Source of the DNA: Rhodococcus oryzae | GTDB lineage: Bacteria; Actinomycetota; Actinomycetes; Mycobacteriales; Mycobacteriaceae | Assembly: GCF_005049235.1 (NCBI RefSeq) | Contig: NZ_SUMD01000001.1 | Location: forward strand, 1-64,000 | Direction of reading: 5' to 3' | DNA length: 64,000 nucleotides | Shown: piece by piece, positions 38,598-47,977 of the stretch | How positions within the stretch are numbered: position 1 is the stretch's first letter | How the letters are laid out: every line of letters begins with the position of its first letter | Notes under the pieces: generated by a model | Seen by the model: the letters and a program-made list of their open reading frames with translations, nothing else | What the model was told of the DNA's origin: nothing | Database searches by the model: none | Translations under genes and position numbers: made by a program

Positions 38598-40764
38598 CAG
38601 AACGGCGGGGGTTGGTGGCGGAGACGTTCGCTCAGGATCGCGAGGTGTTCGGTGTGGTGGGTGCGGAGTTGTGCGCATCGGGCGAGGTGGGCGGGGTCGG
38701 TGATGGTGGCGAGTTCTGGGAGTGTCGGGGGTAGGTCGGTGGGGTGCATGTGGGTTTCCCACCAGGTCGGTTCGTAGATTCCGAGGTCGGGCGGTTCGGG
38801 TTGTGGTGCCGGGCTCGGCTTCGGCTTCTGGATCGGTCGGGGCCGTGGTTTCTTGATGCGGGCGCTTGGTCGTTGGTCGACGGGCAGCGGCGCGGTGATG
38901 CCGACTGCGCCGTGCGCGCCGATCCAGGCGATGACGTCGCCGTCGAGGCGGACGACGCGGAAGAGGCGGTCTGTTTTGGCTTAGTGGTGCCAGATGCAGG
39001 CGGGTTTGCCGTTGCTCTCGATGGTCCAGCCGCCCGCGTGGGGGTTGTCGGGGTCGAATTCGACGATGTGGTCGAACTGGCAGTCGCGGGCTTTGACGGT
39101 GCAGCCGGGGAAGGTGCAGGTGTCGTATTTGTCGAAGACGGCGGCGCGGACGGCGTTGCTGGGCCGGTAGGTCAGTGCGCCGCGGGGCGGGTGGTCGTAT
39201 CCGCCGTGCCCGTCGGGGTATTGGCCGTCGAGCAGGGCCGGGTTCGCGGCGATAGCGTCGAGGATGTCGGTGACCCGAGGCTCGCGCGGGCCGGCCCCAG
39301 GTGGCTGCGTCGGTGGGTCCTTCCGTGGCGGAAGTTGCCCTGCGGTCCTGCCTCGGAGGCGGTAGCGGGTCGGAACTCCAGGTGTCGGGATCGAGACAGA
39401 GCTATCCCCTGGGGCGGGTTCCCCTGATCCACTGTCGGCCTTCGGTTCTCGTGGCAGTTCGCCGATCGAAGGGTCGGTCGGTTCGGGGTCAATCGGGCCG
39501 CCGCGCCCACGCAGGTCGCGGCGTGAGACCCGCGCTGGGTCCTCGTGCGTCGTCTCGCCCGACTCGACCTCGCTATCGCCGTCAGTGTCAGTGTCAGTGT
39601 CAGTGTGTGCCGTTGTCGTCAGTGCCGTTGTTGCAGGCAATCTCACCGCCGTTGACTCCGCCATCAGCGCCGTCGCCAAGGCCGTTGGTGCCGCCGCCGT
39701 TGTAGCTGTCGGTCTCGCCCTCATCGCCCTCATCGCCGACAGAGCCGTTTCGTTCGGCCTGGATGCGCCTTGCATCGGTGATCACCGCCTGCCACGTCGC
39801 GTCACCTGCGAGCAGCCTCGCAAGCTCCGGATCGATCGGCCCGTGCCCCTCCACATGCCCGGGACGATCGGCCAACCGCAGCAGACTCTCCAAGTCGATG
39901 TGGATGTGCACCTCGGGCTTTGGTCGTTCCGGCCGCGGCAAATGCGCAGTCGGACAATCATCGCGCCCGCACAGGCAATGCAGATAGGTCTCGCCGTGCA
40001 CCAACGCCATGAACGCATCTGTCCGCAGATTGTGTCGACCGTCCGCGGATCCTCCCGACAGACCGTGCCCGCCATCTCCTGGACGAGCGAATCGAGGGTC
40101 CGACCCTCCGCGGCGGTCAGCGTCGCGTACACCTGCGCCATGCCATGCACGTCCGCGGTCACCGACACCCGACGGGAGTGCCGCTCGCGTCGCTTGCGGA
40201 GTTCCTCCGCCTCGGCCGGGTTGATGCGGATCAACTCCCGCATCACCTCCGCTACAAGTTTCTTCGGCGTCAGATACAGCGCGGCGTCCGCGAGATGGCC
40301 TCCATCAGGGCGAGCGTGGCATCGGAGATCTCCGCGGTCGCGTCGACGATCGCGAACACCCGAGAAAAGTCCACCCGACCCGACACGAACACCTCACGAA
40401 TCAACGGCAACCGCAGATCCAACGCATTACCCACCGCCACATACCGTTCCGCAGTGAACGCACTCACCCCCAACGCCAGAGAGGTCTCCATCTCCGCCGA
40501 ACGCCCGGTCCGATAGGCGAACTCCTCGCCGAACAGATCCACCTCGTGCGCGAACTGCCGCCGCGCAAACGCCGCCGCCGTCAACACCTTGTGGGCGGCG
40601 GCGATGTTCTCCGCCCGGCCGAACTCCCGTAACGCCGACAACGCCGCAGCACCGTCCTCGAAATCCACCCGGCGCTCGTCACCGCAGGTGCCCTCACCTG
40701 CGGCGCAACCTCGAAACCCCCCGGCATCGAACATGCGTACGAGTCTACGCTCGACCACCGACAA
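38597..40764 (-). pseudogene. DUF222/HNH endonuclease (13E12-repeat family), decayed
   Basis: Fragments of one DUF222-HNH protein follow each other in three frames. The N-terminal part (from 40764, or an ATG at 40734) runs to about 40291, where a missing base shifts to D-A-A-L-Y-L-T-P-K-K; a second shift near 40030 leads into the D-A-F-M-A-L-V-H-G segment; a third lies near 39605 at four copies of GTCAGT. The HNH motif (C-T-F-P-G-C, D-H-I-V-E-F, W-H-H) is intact, but a TAA directly after W-H-H interrupts the frame, which then stays open to a TGA at 38597 with a normal family C terminus. Sequencing errors cannot be excluded, but three shifts plus a stop indicate real decay. Confidence 0.8.
39581..39604. 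repeat. Short tandem repeat, four copies of GTCAGT
   Basis: Four exact 6-bp units, encoding Thr-Asp repeats in one frame of the decayed DUF222 gene. One of that gene's frame breaks maps to its edge, so slippage here may have caused it. Confidence 0.85.
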
Positions 40765-40767
40765 CCG

Positions 40768-41150
40768 TCAGTCCGCGTCATCGCGAACGCCCCGGTAGCG
40801 CTCGTAGATCACGCGCGAGCCGAACGTCATGGTCTCGATCAGGCCGAGCGGGACGTCATCAGTGACCGGCGGCAGGAACGGCGTGCCGCCACCGATGATG
40901 ACCGGATTACGGAACATGCGCAGCTCATCGACAAGGCCGAGCTCGATGGCCGCCGCGGCCAAGCCGGCGCCGCCGATCGAGACATCCTTGTCGGTCGCGT
41001 CGAGCCAGAAGCGGCCTCCTCGGCCAGTGATGTCTCGACGAGCCGGGCGTTGCCCTGGACGCTGTCGAGCGTGCGACTGAAGACGACCTGCGGGGTCGTG
41101 CACCAGGCATCGGCGAACGGGGCTCCGAGCTCGTGTCACGCATCGAGGCG
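40768..41150 (-). pseudogene. Dihydrofolate-reductase-like (RibD C-terminal family) remnant
   Basis: The C-terminal half of a RibD-C/dihydrofolate-reductase-like protein is readable: S-I-G-G-A-G-L-A-A-A-A-I-E-L-G-L-V-D-E-L, then P-V-I-I-G-G-G-T-P-F and a normal end at 40768. Before it, in another frame, is a matching segment (P-Q-V-V-F-S-R-T-L-D-S, up to about 41135), so a frameshift lies near 41010-41020. No N terminus with the usual start and cofactor strand is found upstream. It lies next to another decayed gene. Confidence 0.68.
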
Positions 41151-41385
41151 ATGAAGCCGTCCACGGGACGCTCATCGAGTAGATCAGCATGGCTGCGGAC
41201 CGTCGGGCCGGAGCTACCGACGATGATCGGTGATGAGGCCAACCCTCAAGCTCGACATCGGGATCTCCATCCTTACTGCGGTGCCTCGCCGTTGACCGAT
41301 CGCGAGACGAGAACTCATGGCACGACGGTCGCGGGAGTCTGCCGTGGCGTCTGGGATCCGCAGGCTCAGCCGTTAGCGTGACACC

Positions 41386-41880
41386 ATGGAACTTGGGGTA
41401 CATTTCGCGCTTTCTGACCGCGTAGCAGCGGAACTTCTCGACGCGCGTGGCGACGACGGCAGGCTCGGTGCGGTGGTCGAGGACATCGAGGAGACGGGGC
41501 GCTCCGAGTTCTCGTGCGACACGGACAAGGCGTGGGACCCGATCCTGTGCTCCCTCTCCAGTGCCGGGTATGAGCGCGCGCCCGAGAACTGGCCGGCATA
41601 TGGCGTAATCCTGGGGGACGAGGACCTCAACACGGATACCGACGACCAACTGATCACCTACCTGACGCCCGACCGGGTCGCCGAAGTCGCCGAGTATTTG
41701 GCCGGCATCACCGAATCCGGGTTCGGCGCAGGCTACGGCGCGATGCCGCTCGACGATCGCAACCCCGAGTACGGCGCGGACGAGCGCTCATACGCCTGGG
41801 GTTGGCTACAGGAGGTGATGGAGTTCTTCCAACGCGCAACCCGCAACGATCGACACGTGGTGTTCACCGTGCGGTTCTGA
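41386..41880 (+). CDS. DUF1877 (YfbM-like) protein
   Basis: A 164-residue protein of the DUF1877 family. Visible family features are the early segment F-A-L-S-D, the D-K-A-W-D-P-I-L-C region near residues 48-56, and Y-L-T-P-D-R-V-A-E-V-A-E-Y-L in the middle. The C-terminal part contains the aromatic cluster Y-A-W-G-W-L. The function of the family is unknown. It starts at ATG 41386 without a clear ribosome site. It stands alone, and its base composition is lower in GC than the flanking operons. Confidence 0.78.
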   Translation: MELGVHFALSDRVAAELLDARGDDGRLGAVVEDIEETGRSEFSCDTDKAWDPILCSLSSAGYERAPENWPAYGVILGDEDLNTDTDDQLITYLTPDRVAEVAEYLAGITESGFGAGYGAMPLDDRNPEYGADERSYAWGWLQEVMEFFQRATRNDRHVVFTVRF

Positions 41881-41988
41881 CTACCCGCTGTTCGCGATCG
41901 CCATACTCGGCGTACCGCCAATCCAACGACCAACGAGTCGGCAATAGACGCCACAGCCACGGCGGTTGAAACAGGGCGACACTCCCCG

Positions 41989-42309
41989 CTAGTCGCCGAG
42001 ATATCCAGTCTCAGGGTTGATCTGGCTGAGGAAGTCGCGGATCGACTCGCGATGCTCGTCAACCGCCATCGGCTGAACTGCGGACGGGGTGCCTGCTCGA
42101 TCTTGAATGCTGGGGTAGGCCACCTGTTGAAAGCTCGAAAATCCGTACCCTTTGTTCGATCCGGATACCCATTCGTAGTCGCAGGCGCCTGGTTCCTTCG
42201 GGCGCAGCCTCACAGTGAAGACCTCCCCGTCGACTGTCAGGGTAAACGGCCCATCGGTTGCGGTCGGGCGCCGGTCGCCTGGTGGCTCGTCGTGTTCGCC
42301 AGTATTCAT
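41989..42309 (-). CDS. Conserved small protein of unknown function
   Basis: A 106-residue soluble, acidic protein. Its middle (F-T-V-R-L-R-P-K-E-P-G-A-C-D-Y-E-W, then G-Y-G-F-S-S-F) resembles a small family of actinobacterial proteins of unknown role, recalled rather than searched. The ATG at 42309 has a strong AGGAGG seven bases upstream, which supports expression. It is followed by no partner and converges with the DUF1877 gene. Confidence 0.6.
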   Translation of the reverse strand: MNTGEHDEPPGDRRPTATDGPFTLTVDGEVFTVRLRPKEPGACDYEWVSGSNKGYGFSSFQQVAYPSIQDRAGTPSAVQPMAVDEHRESIRDFLSQINPETGYLGD

Positions 42310-42453
42310 GCTTCCCTCCTGTCATTCGAGTGAAGATCGGTCCTCTGAACTCTCAAACCTTCATCGTCTCTTGATGATCCGCGAGCGAGAACTCCAGGCT
42401 CATACGCCAGGCTTCAGCGCACGTCCGACGCGATCTCTTCCCATTGGCACCAC

Positions 42454-42900
42454 TCAAGGAGAATCTGTGGCAGTAGACCCATTCCCTGACTTTCCTCGGC
42501 GCGGTGCGACCTGCTGGACCGTGGCAGCGACCAAGCCAAGGGCCGCCATGGGAGCAGCGAAAAGCAGCGCCATCCAGTGTGAAGACCAGTTCGCCAGCCC
42601 TACGATCGACAAACCGACGAGTACTGCGACCGCCAACCAGGAAACCCACCTTTGCATCGCTAGCGCCGCAACCACAGGTGGAGTGACGAGCAACAGTCCG
42701 AGCCAGACCAGCGGCCGTACCCCCAACACGTGGACGATCGAGTCATCGCATTGCAGGGAGTATCGGCCACCACCGAGGTACAGCTCACCGCTCTTCGAGC
42801 ACGACAACGACACGTCAGCCATCGGCCGAGTACCGACCCACGCGGCAAATCCCAACGCAACAACAGCTGAGGCCCACCACACTGCTCTCGGTATCGACAC
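42454..42900 (-). CDS. Small membrane protein of unknown function
   Basis: A 148-residue protein with four hydrophobic segments: one at the N terminus (~8-22), then a loop of ~40 residues with two Cys (C-S-K-S and Q-C-D-D) that would lie outside, then three closely spaced helices (~63-80, 85-104, 110-128) and a charged tail. The two Cys could form a disulfide. No family is recognised. It lies alone between a minus-strand neighbour and the plus-strand AhpD gene. Confidence 0.5.
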   Translation of the reverse strand: MSIPRAVWWASAVVALGFAAWVGTRPMADVSLSCSKSGELYLGGGRYSLQCDDSIVHVLGVRPLVWLGLLLVTPPVVAALAMQRWVSWLAVAVLVGLSIVGLANWSSHWMALLFAAPMAALGLVAATVQQVAPRRGKSGNGSTATDSP

Positions 42901-43221
42901 GTCCGGAGCCTAGACCGGTGCATGCCCTAACAGCCGGTCACCGCCGCTGTTCCCATGGCGGCAGGCACCCGAACTCGGCAATTATCCTGTTTGCCGCTGT
43001 ACTTGTCGTCCGCACAATCGTCGACTTGGTCGCTCCACCTGAACGTCGCGACCCGAACAGTTGGGCAGGACCGCTCTCGCTTCTCAGAACAGCGCTCTTC
43101 GTCGTCCCCCCACCCAATAGTTGCGGCAAACTCGTTCGTGCTCGTGTGCCTCCAGAAGCGACCCCTGGCGAACGGTTCCGCGCTTGACTGCAGACAGGCT
43201 TCGTAGGCGGCTCCGCCCGGG
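42901..43221. other. Intergenic stretch with no recognised feature
   Basis: Short frames exist on both strands, but none has a ribosome site together with recognisable sequence. The base composition is lower in GC than the neighbouring genes. The ECF41 promoter begins directly after it. Confidence 0.5.
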
Positions 43222-43248
43222 TGTCACATTCGATCCTCCGCCGGTGTC
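43222..43248 (+). promoter_or_regulatory. ECF41-type promoter
   Basis: TGTCACA (43222-43228), 16 bases, TGTC (43245-43248). The known ECF41 consensus is TGTCACA-N16-CGTC; here the -35 element and spacing are exact and the -10 element differs in one base. It lies 31 bases before the AhpD-like gene, which is coupled to the ECF41 sigma gene, so the sigma factor probably drives its own operon. Confidence 0.75.
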
Positions 43249-43279
43249 TTCATGCCGAGAGCACGTAATCGGAGGAGGA

Positions 43280-43855
43280 ATGATGACTACCAGGATCCCC
43301 AAGGCCGAGCTGACCGGCATCTACGGCGCGATCGTCAAGCGGATGTCCCGCAAGATGCTCGGTGACGTGGCCGAACCGGTCGAGGTGGCGTGGCACAACC
43401 GCAAGGTACTGAACTTCAGCTTCACCATCGGCCGCAAGGCGCAGAAGTGGGATCTGTGCGACGAGAATCTGAAGTCGTTCGCGCACATGGCGGTCGCCAG
43501 CATGGTCGGCTGCAGCTTCTGCCTGGACTTCGGCTACTTCCAAGCCAACAACGACGGGCTCGATCTGACCAAGGCACGCGAGGTGCCGCGCTGGCGCGAG
43601 TCGGACGCGTTCACCCCGTTGGAGCGCGACGTCATGGAGTACGCCGAGGCGATGACCCAGACCCCGCCGACGGTGACCGACGAGATGTCGGCGCGACTGC
43701 TCGAGCAGATCGGTGCACCCGCGCTGGTGGAGTTGACCGCGTACATCGCGGTGGCGAACCTCGTCACCCGCACCAACACCGCCTTCGGCATCGAATCGCA
43801 AGGCTTCTCGGCTGCCTGTGGCCTCAAGCCCCTCGCCGTACGCTCGACGACATGA
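43280..43855 (+). CDS. AhpD-like / carboxymuconolactone decarboxylase family protein
   Basis: A 191-residue all-helical protein of the AhpD/CMD family. The redox motif is G-C-S-F-C-L-D-F-G with Cys78 and Cys81, in the usual place after the long N-terminal helices. Such proteins act as peroxidase partners or related thiol oxidoreductases. GGAGGAGG precedes two adjacent ATGs (43280 and 43283); either could be used. Its stop overlaps the sigma-factor start (ATGA at 43852-43855). CMD-type genes are the commonest partners of ECF41 sigma factors, and this fits that pairing. Confidence 0.88.
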   Translation: MMTTRIPKAELTGIYGAIVKRMSRKMLGDVAEPVEVAWHNRKVLNFSFTIGRKAQKWDLCDENLKSFAHMAVASMVGCSFCLDFGYFQANNDGLDLTKAREVPRWRESDAFTPLERDVMEYAEAMTQTPPTVTDEMSARLLEQIGAPALVELTAYIAVANLVTRTNTAFGIESQGFSAACGLKPLAVRSTT

Positions 43856-44715
43856 CCGACGACCCGTTCGTCACTCATCGCAGCCTGCTCTTCACCGTCG
43901 CCTACGAGATGCTCGGCTCCGCCGCAGACGCAGAGGACGTCGTCCAGGAGACCTGGCTGCGGTGGGCCGACGTCGACCGGGCCGAGGTTCACGACCCGCG
44001 GGCTTTTCTGGTCCGGATCGTCACCCGGCAGGCACTGAACAGGCTCCGATCGGTGTCGCGCCGCCGGGAGGAGTACGTCGGGGAATGGCTGCCCGAACCG
44101 CTGCTCACCAGTCCCGATGTGGCCGAGGACATCGAGCTCGCCGAGAGCGTCTCGATCGCGATGCTCACCGTGCTCGAGACCCTCGGTCCGGTCGAGCGGG
44201 CGGTGTTCGTGTTGCACGAGGTGTTCGAGACGCCGTACCAGGAGATCGCCGAGGTGGTGGGCAAGACGCCTGCCGCGGTCCGGCAGATCGCGCACCGTGC
44301 CCGCGAACACGTCGCCGCGCGGCGGCCACGGATGCAGGTGGACCGAGCTCAACAGCAGGCGGCCGTAGAGAAACTGATGGCCGCACTCTCCACCGGTGAC
44401 ATACAGGGCCTGATGGAAGTGATCGCCCCGGACGTGGTGGTGATCGCAGACGGCGGCGGCATCGCGACGGCGGCGCGCAAGCCCATCGTCGGGGTCGAAC
44501 GGGTGGCGGCGTTCCTGGCCCGCGCGGCACAGTTCCCGGACTTCGCGATCATTCCGACGTGCTTCAACGGCATGCCGGGAGTTCGGATCGACGTCGGTGG
44601 CGAGGCCACCGCGGTGAGTCTGGTGGTCGAGGACGGCCTGATCACCCGGGTATACGCAATCCGCAACCCGCACAAGCTGGGATGGCTGGACAAGGAGGCG
44701 AAACTGCGGCGCTGA
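43852..44715 (+). CDS. ECF sigma factor, ECF41 (SigJ-like) with SnoaL-like C-terminal domain
   Basis: A 287-residue RNA polymerase sigma factor of the ECF41 group. Region 2 (~residues 8-72) contains D-A-E-D-V-V-Q-E-T-W-L-R-W, and region 4 (~105-165) has Y-Q-E-I-A-E-V-V-G-K-T. The linker carries W-L-P-E-P (79-83), a hallmark of ECF41. The C-terminal ~115 residues form a SnoaL-like fold that modulates activity in cis instead of an anti-sigma factor, ending with N-P-H-K-L in place of the usual NPDKL. It is coupled to the AhpD-like gene and preceded by an ECF41-type promoter, so autoregulation is likely. Confidence 0.92.
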   Translation: MTDDPFVTHRSLLFTVAYEMLGSAADAEDVVQETWLRWADVDRAEVHDPRAFLVRIVTRQALNRLRSVSRRREEYVGEWLPEPLLTSPDVAEDIELAESVSIAMLTVLETLGPVERAVFVLHEVFETPYQEIAEVVGKTPAAVRQIAHRAREHVAARRPRMQVDRAQQQAAVEKLMAALSTGDIQGLMEVIAPDVVVIADGGGIATAARKPIVGVERVAAFLARAAQFPDFAIIPTCFNGMPGVRIDVGGEATAVSLVVEDGLITRVYAIRNPHKLGWLDKEAKLRR

Positions 44716-44725
44716 GGATCGGCAC

Positions 44726-45574
44726 CTACCCGAGCTCGCCGAGTCGCTGCTCGGCCTCCTCGAGACGCCTGCGGGCGCCGTGGAGGTCGCTCTCGCTCCG
44801 CTCCGCTGCTTCGGCCGCCGCGGTCTCGGCGCTGCGCGCGAACTGCCGTTCCTGTTCGGCCCGCTCGAGTTCGCCCCTGAGCGTGGCGATCCGGACATCG
44901 ATCCCCGCCGTACCCTCCGATGCTCGTTCGAGTTCCGCCCGTGCGCGCTCGGCGGCCGCGGTCGCCTGCTCCACGTCCGCGGTCGCCTCGGCTAGCTCGG
45001 TTCGGGCGCCGACCAGCAGGTCCGCGTCGACCTCCGCAGTCTCAGGCGTCGGCTCCGGCTTCGTCGCGGCAGGCTTCTGATCGGCGACCACGCTCAGCCC
45101 CGCAGGCCCGAACCCGCTGTAACTGGCCGCGGTGACCACGTGGCCCGTACGGACCCGGTCCGCGACCTCGGGATCCGCGAGCGCCGCGTGCAGGGTCTGC
45201 CCGACCTCCCGCAGCGAACCCTCGCCGACCTTCCGCCCGTGCTCAGCCGCGAGCCGACCCGCCCGCCGGGCGAGCGCACGGACGACCTGCTGCCGCTGCG
45301 AGGACAGCTGCCTCAGGTCCTCGCCGGACAGCTGCCGCTGGGCGGCGCGTAGCTCCTCGCCCAATCGGATCAGCGCCGCGACCTCGTCCGGCGACTCGCG
45401 GGCCAGGAGATTGACCAACCATCCGACCGTCGTCGGCCTCCGCAGGGCGGTGATCGCGGTCGCGAGCGCCCGGTCACCGCCCTCGCGGGCCTCGGCGGCG
45501 CGAGCCGTCCTCTTCTCGACGAACTCGCTGGGGTCGAGGGCGTAGAGCTCGTCGGTGACATCGTCAAGATCCAC
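44726..45574 (-). CDS. Conserved coiled-coil protein
   Basis: A 282-residue, Ala/Glu/Arg-rich protein without membrane segment or signal peptide. An N-terminal helical domain (residues ~1-130, with F-V-E-K-R-T-A-R-A and W-L-V-N-L-L-A-R near 52-59) resembles a family found in many actinobacteria whose function is not known. A Pro-rich hinge near 165-180 is followed by a long coiled coil (~185-280). GTG at 45574 is the likely start; its ribosome site is poor. It lies 47 bases after the last Mce-associated gene on the same strand and could be read through from that operon, but it is probably unrelated. Confidence 0.68.
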   Translation of the reverse strand: MDLDDVTDELYALDPSEFVEKRTARAAEAREGGDRALATAITALRRPTTVGWLVNLLARESPDEVAALIRLGEELRAAQRQLSGEDLRQLSSQRQQVVRALARRAGRLAAEHGRKVGEGSLREVGQTLHAALADPEVADRVRTGHVVTAASYSGFGPAGLSVVADQKPAATKPEPTPETAEVDADLLVGARTELAEATADVEQATAAAERARAELERASEGTAGIDVRIATLRGELERAEQERQFARSAETAAAEAAERSESDLHGARRRLEEAEQRLGELG

Positions 45575-45621
45575 CTCTCGATCCTGTCACCGTCGCCACC
45601 GCGGCGCGGTCGACCCACCGA

Positions 45622-46110
45622 TCAGATCGGGGTCATCTCGGCGATCAACCACTCGTCGCCGACGCGCTCCATCGTCACGATCACCCGACTCGACGTCGAG
45701 GTCGGCGCCGGCGACAGCGTGCTGGTGGTGATCTGGTCGACGAAGGCGAGCAGTCGCGCATGGTCCGCTTCCCCGCTGAGATAGCCGGTCTCCGCGATCC
45801 GCGCCCTGGTGCTGATCCCCTCGCTCTTCGACTTCGGGGCGACGGTGTTCGCCGCGAAGTCGCGGAACCCCTCCGCGAACGTCCCGGTTGCGCCGCGCAC
45901 CGCCTCGTCGAGGTCGGCGTCCACGGTCGCGGCGTCGTAGCTCAGCAGCGCCCCGATTCGCTCCGGCGCGGCGGCCAGCGCCTCGCTGCGGGCCGACTCC
46001 CGCTGCGCCGCCGTCCGGTTGGTCCACATCAGCGCCGCGGCCACGAGCAGCGATGCGACGAGCACCAGAACGGCCCCGCCTGCCGCGACCCGCCGCGTCC
46101 GCCCGCTCAC
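45622..46110 (-). CDS. Mce-associated membrane protein (second)
   Basis: A 162-residue protein with one N-terminal membrane helix (~residues 8-29) and an extracytoplasmic domain of the Mce-associated (Mas) type: helical start (R-S-E-A-L-A-A-A), the segment G-T-F-A-E-G-F-R-D-F-A-A-N-T and a C-terminal sheet ending V-G-D-E-W-L-I-A-E-M. Mas proteins close many mce operons, and some stabilise the transporter. GTG start overlaps the preceding stop by four bases. It is the last gene of the sterol/mce array. Confidence 0.85.
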   Translation of the reverse strand: MSGRTRRVAAGGAVLVLVASLLVAAALMWTNRTAAQRESARSEALAAAPERIGALLSYDAATVDADLDEAVRGATGTFAEGFRDFAANTVAPKSKSEGISTRARIAETGYLSGEADHARLLAFVDQITTSTLSPAPTSTSSRVIVTMERVGDEWLIAEMTPI

Positions 46111-46655
46111 GGCACGAACTCCACACCCGACATCAGCAGCCGGCCCTCGACCTCGTCGATCGTCACCCGCAGCCGGTAGCTGCGCGGCGTCGCGGTCGGA
46201 CTGTCCACATTGCCGACCTGTGACGATGCCGCCACGATCACCACACCCGATTCTCCCGACTCGCTCACCAGCGCGGCCGAGTCGATCCGCCCGTCCGAGT
46301 TCACCGCCGCGTCCCGGATCGACGCCGCGAGTCCGTCGGAATTGTCGCCGAGCTCCTGCGCGAACGCACCGGTGCTCCGCTCACGCAGCTGCGCCAGGTC
46401 GTCCTCCGTGGTGTCGGTGTGCACGTCGATCAGCGCCAGCACCCCGTCGCCTGCGGCCTCGACCAGCGCCTCGCGGTGCGACTCGCGCGAGCGATCGCCG
46501 AGATAGGTGCTGGTCGCCACGACGGCGCAGGCAACCACTGCGATCGCCGCAACGCCTGCCAACGCGGACAACAGGATTCGACGTCGTGCCGACGGCGAGC
46601 GGGTGCCGTCATCCACGACGCGCGATTCGGGGACCTCCGTCTCGACCTCGGTCAT
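46107..46655 (-). CDS. Mce-associated membrane protein (first)
   Basis: A 182-residue Mas-type protein: a short cytoplasmic part, one membrane helix (~residues 25-48) and an extracytoplasmic domain with R-E-S-T/H-x-E-A-L-V-E-A and the typical R-E-R-S-T-G-A-F-A-Q-E-L. The ATG at 46655 overlaps the mceF stop (ATGA), which is preferred over an upstream start at 46685 that would overlap mceF by 34 bases. Two Mas genes in this place are also seen after the mycobacterial mce4 genes. Confidence 0.85.
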   Translation of the reverse strand: MTEVETEVPESRVVDDGTRSPSARRRILLSALAGVAAIAVVACAVVATSTYLGDRSRESHREALVEAAGDGVLALIDVHTDTTEDDLAQLRERSTGAFAQELGDNSDGLAASIRDAAVNSDGRIDSAALVSESGESGVVIVAASSQVGNVDSPTATPRSYRLRVTIDEVEGRLLMSGVEFVP

Positions 46656-47977
46656 GGCCGCGGTCCCGTCAGCAGCTGCTGCCATCCCGGCGCCCCCTCA
46701 GTGGGGGCTGAGGCGGGCGCCGACGCGGGGGCGAGATCGGTGTGTCGGGTTCCCGCTGGTCCCGTGTACAGCTCGTCCGGCGCATTGGTCCCGCTCGGAA
46801 CGAACGGCTCGGGGCTGCGGCAGATCTGGGGGTTCGGCGCCCGCTTGCCCGGTACCTCCGTGCACGGGATGTTCCGGGATCCGCGCACCGCGAAGATCGA
46901 GTCCTGCGGCACCTTGCAGTACAGGTCCGGGGGTGTGTCGGGGACGCTCGTCTGGTTGGGATCACGACGCTCCGAGGCGGGCAGGTACCCGGTCGAGCAG
47001 GCCGCCGGGTCCTGGGCCTCCAGGTGGAAGTTGACGTTGGCGGCGCCGTCGGCCTGGCCGCGCTGCACCACCGTCTCCTGGGCCGCGATGAGCGGCGGGA
47101 GGATCACCAGGACCTGTTCGAGGGACGCGTTGTACGTGACCGCGACCTGCTCGGTGCTGGTCAGGTTCGCCAGCAGCAGCGGCAGGGTCGGGCGCAGGTC
47201 CTGGAACAGCGTGTCGGCCTCGTCGGCGAACCCCGGGCCCTTGTCGAGGATGCCGCGCACCGACCCGTCTGCGGTCGCCAACTCGCCGCTCAGGTGCGCC
47301 ACATTCGTGGTCCACTGCCGGATCTGATCGCCGGTCACCACCTGGGTCTCGAGTAGCGGGGCGAGTTGCTGCACCAGCGTGGTCGCGGGAGTGGTCGCCG
47401 CCGACGCCTGGTCGATGAACGAAGTGGTCGAGTCCAGCAACCGCGCGAGGTCCGGAGCCCGGCCCGCAAAGGCGGCCGCGGATTCGTCGATCACCGCGCG
47501 CAACTTCTCCCGCGGAACCGATTCCAGCATCGCCTTCGCCTGGTCGAGAACCGGGCCGATCTCCTGCGGCACCGTCACCTGATCGGCCGCGATGACGTCG
47601 CCGTCGGCGAGGAACGGCCCCTCGGTACCGGTCGGCTGCAGATCCACGTACTGCTCACCGATCGCGGAGACGCTGCGTACTGCGACCGTCAGGTCGCTGC
47701 TCGGCACCGGCACCGCGCTCTCCAGCGTCAGGTCGGCGCGCACACTGTCCGGGTCGAGTCGCACCTCCCGCACCCGGCCCACGGTGTCACCGCGGTAGGT
47801 GACGTTCGCGTTGCGGTACAGGCCACCGGCATTCGGCAATTCCACGGTCACCGTGTAGCGGCCGATCCCGAGCGCCGTCGGGACCCTCAGGTAGGAGACC
47901 GCGGCCGCGGTCATGCCGATCACCGCGATGATCGCGAAGACGGTCAACTGCGTGCGGACCATGCGTGTCAGGATCAT
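46652..47977 (-). CDS. mceF: MceF
   Basis: A 441-residue Mce subunit. One N-terminal membrane helix (~10-30) is followed by the MCE/MlaD domain (~35-125; N-A-G-G-L-Y-R-N-A-N-V-T-Y-R-G and V-G-R-V), then a long helical domain, then a Pro-rich tail with several Cys. In Mce complexes six such proteins form a channel that carries lipids or sterols across the periplasm. The ATG at 47977 overlaps the mceE stop by four bases; the frame is open further upstream but without family sequence. Confidence 0.92.
   Translation of the reverse strand: MILTRMVRTQLTVFAIIAVIGMTAAAVSYLRVPTALGIGRYTVTVELPNAGGLYRNANVTYRGDTVGRVREVRLDPDSVRADLTLESAVPVPSSDLTVAVRSVSAIGEQYVDLQPTGTEGPFLADGDVIAADQVTVPQEIGPVLDQAKAMLESVPREKLRAVIDESAAAFAGRAPDLARLLDSTTSFIDQASAATTPATTLVQQLAPLLETQVVTGDQIRQWTTNVAHLSGELATADGSVRGILDKGPGFADEADTLFQDLRPTLPLLLANLTSTEQVAVTYNASLEQVLVILPPLIAAQETVVQRGQADGAANVNFHLEAQDPAACSTGYLPASERRDPNQTSVPDTPPDLYCKVPQDSIFAVRGSRNIPCTEVPGKRAPNPQICRSPEPFVPSGTNAPDELYTGPAGTRHTDLAPASAPASAPTEGAPGWQQLLTGPRP

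Noticed and set aside
42918-43187. 89-codon plus-strand frame in the gap before the ECF41 operon
   Set aside because: No ribosome site, no recognisable family, and poor coding character.
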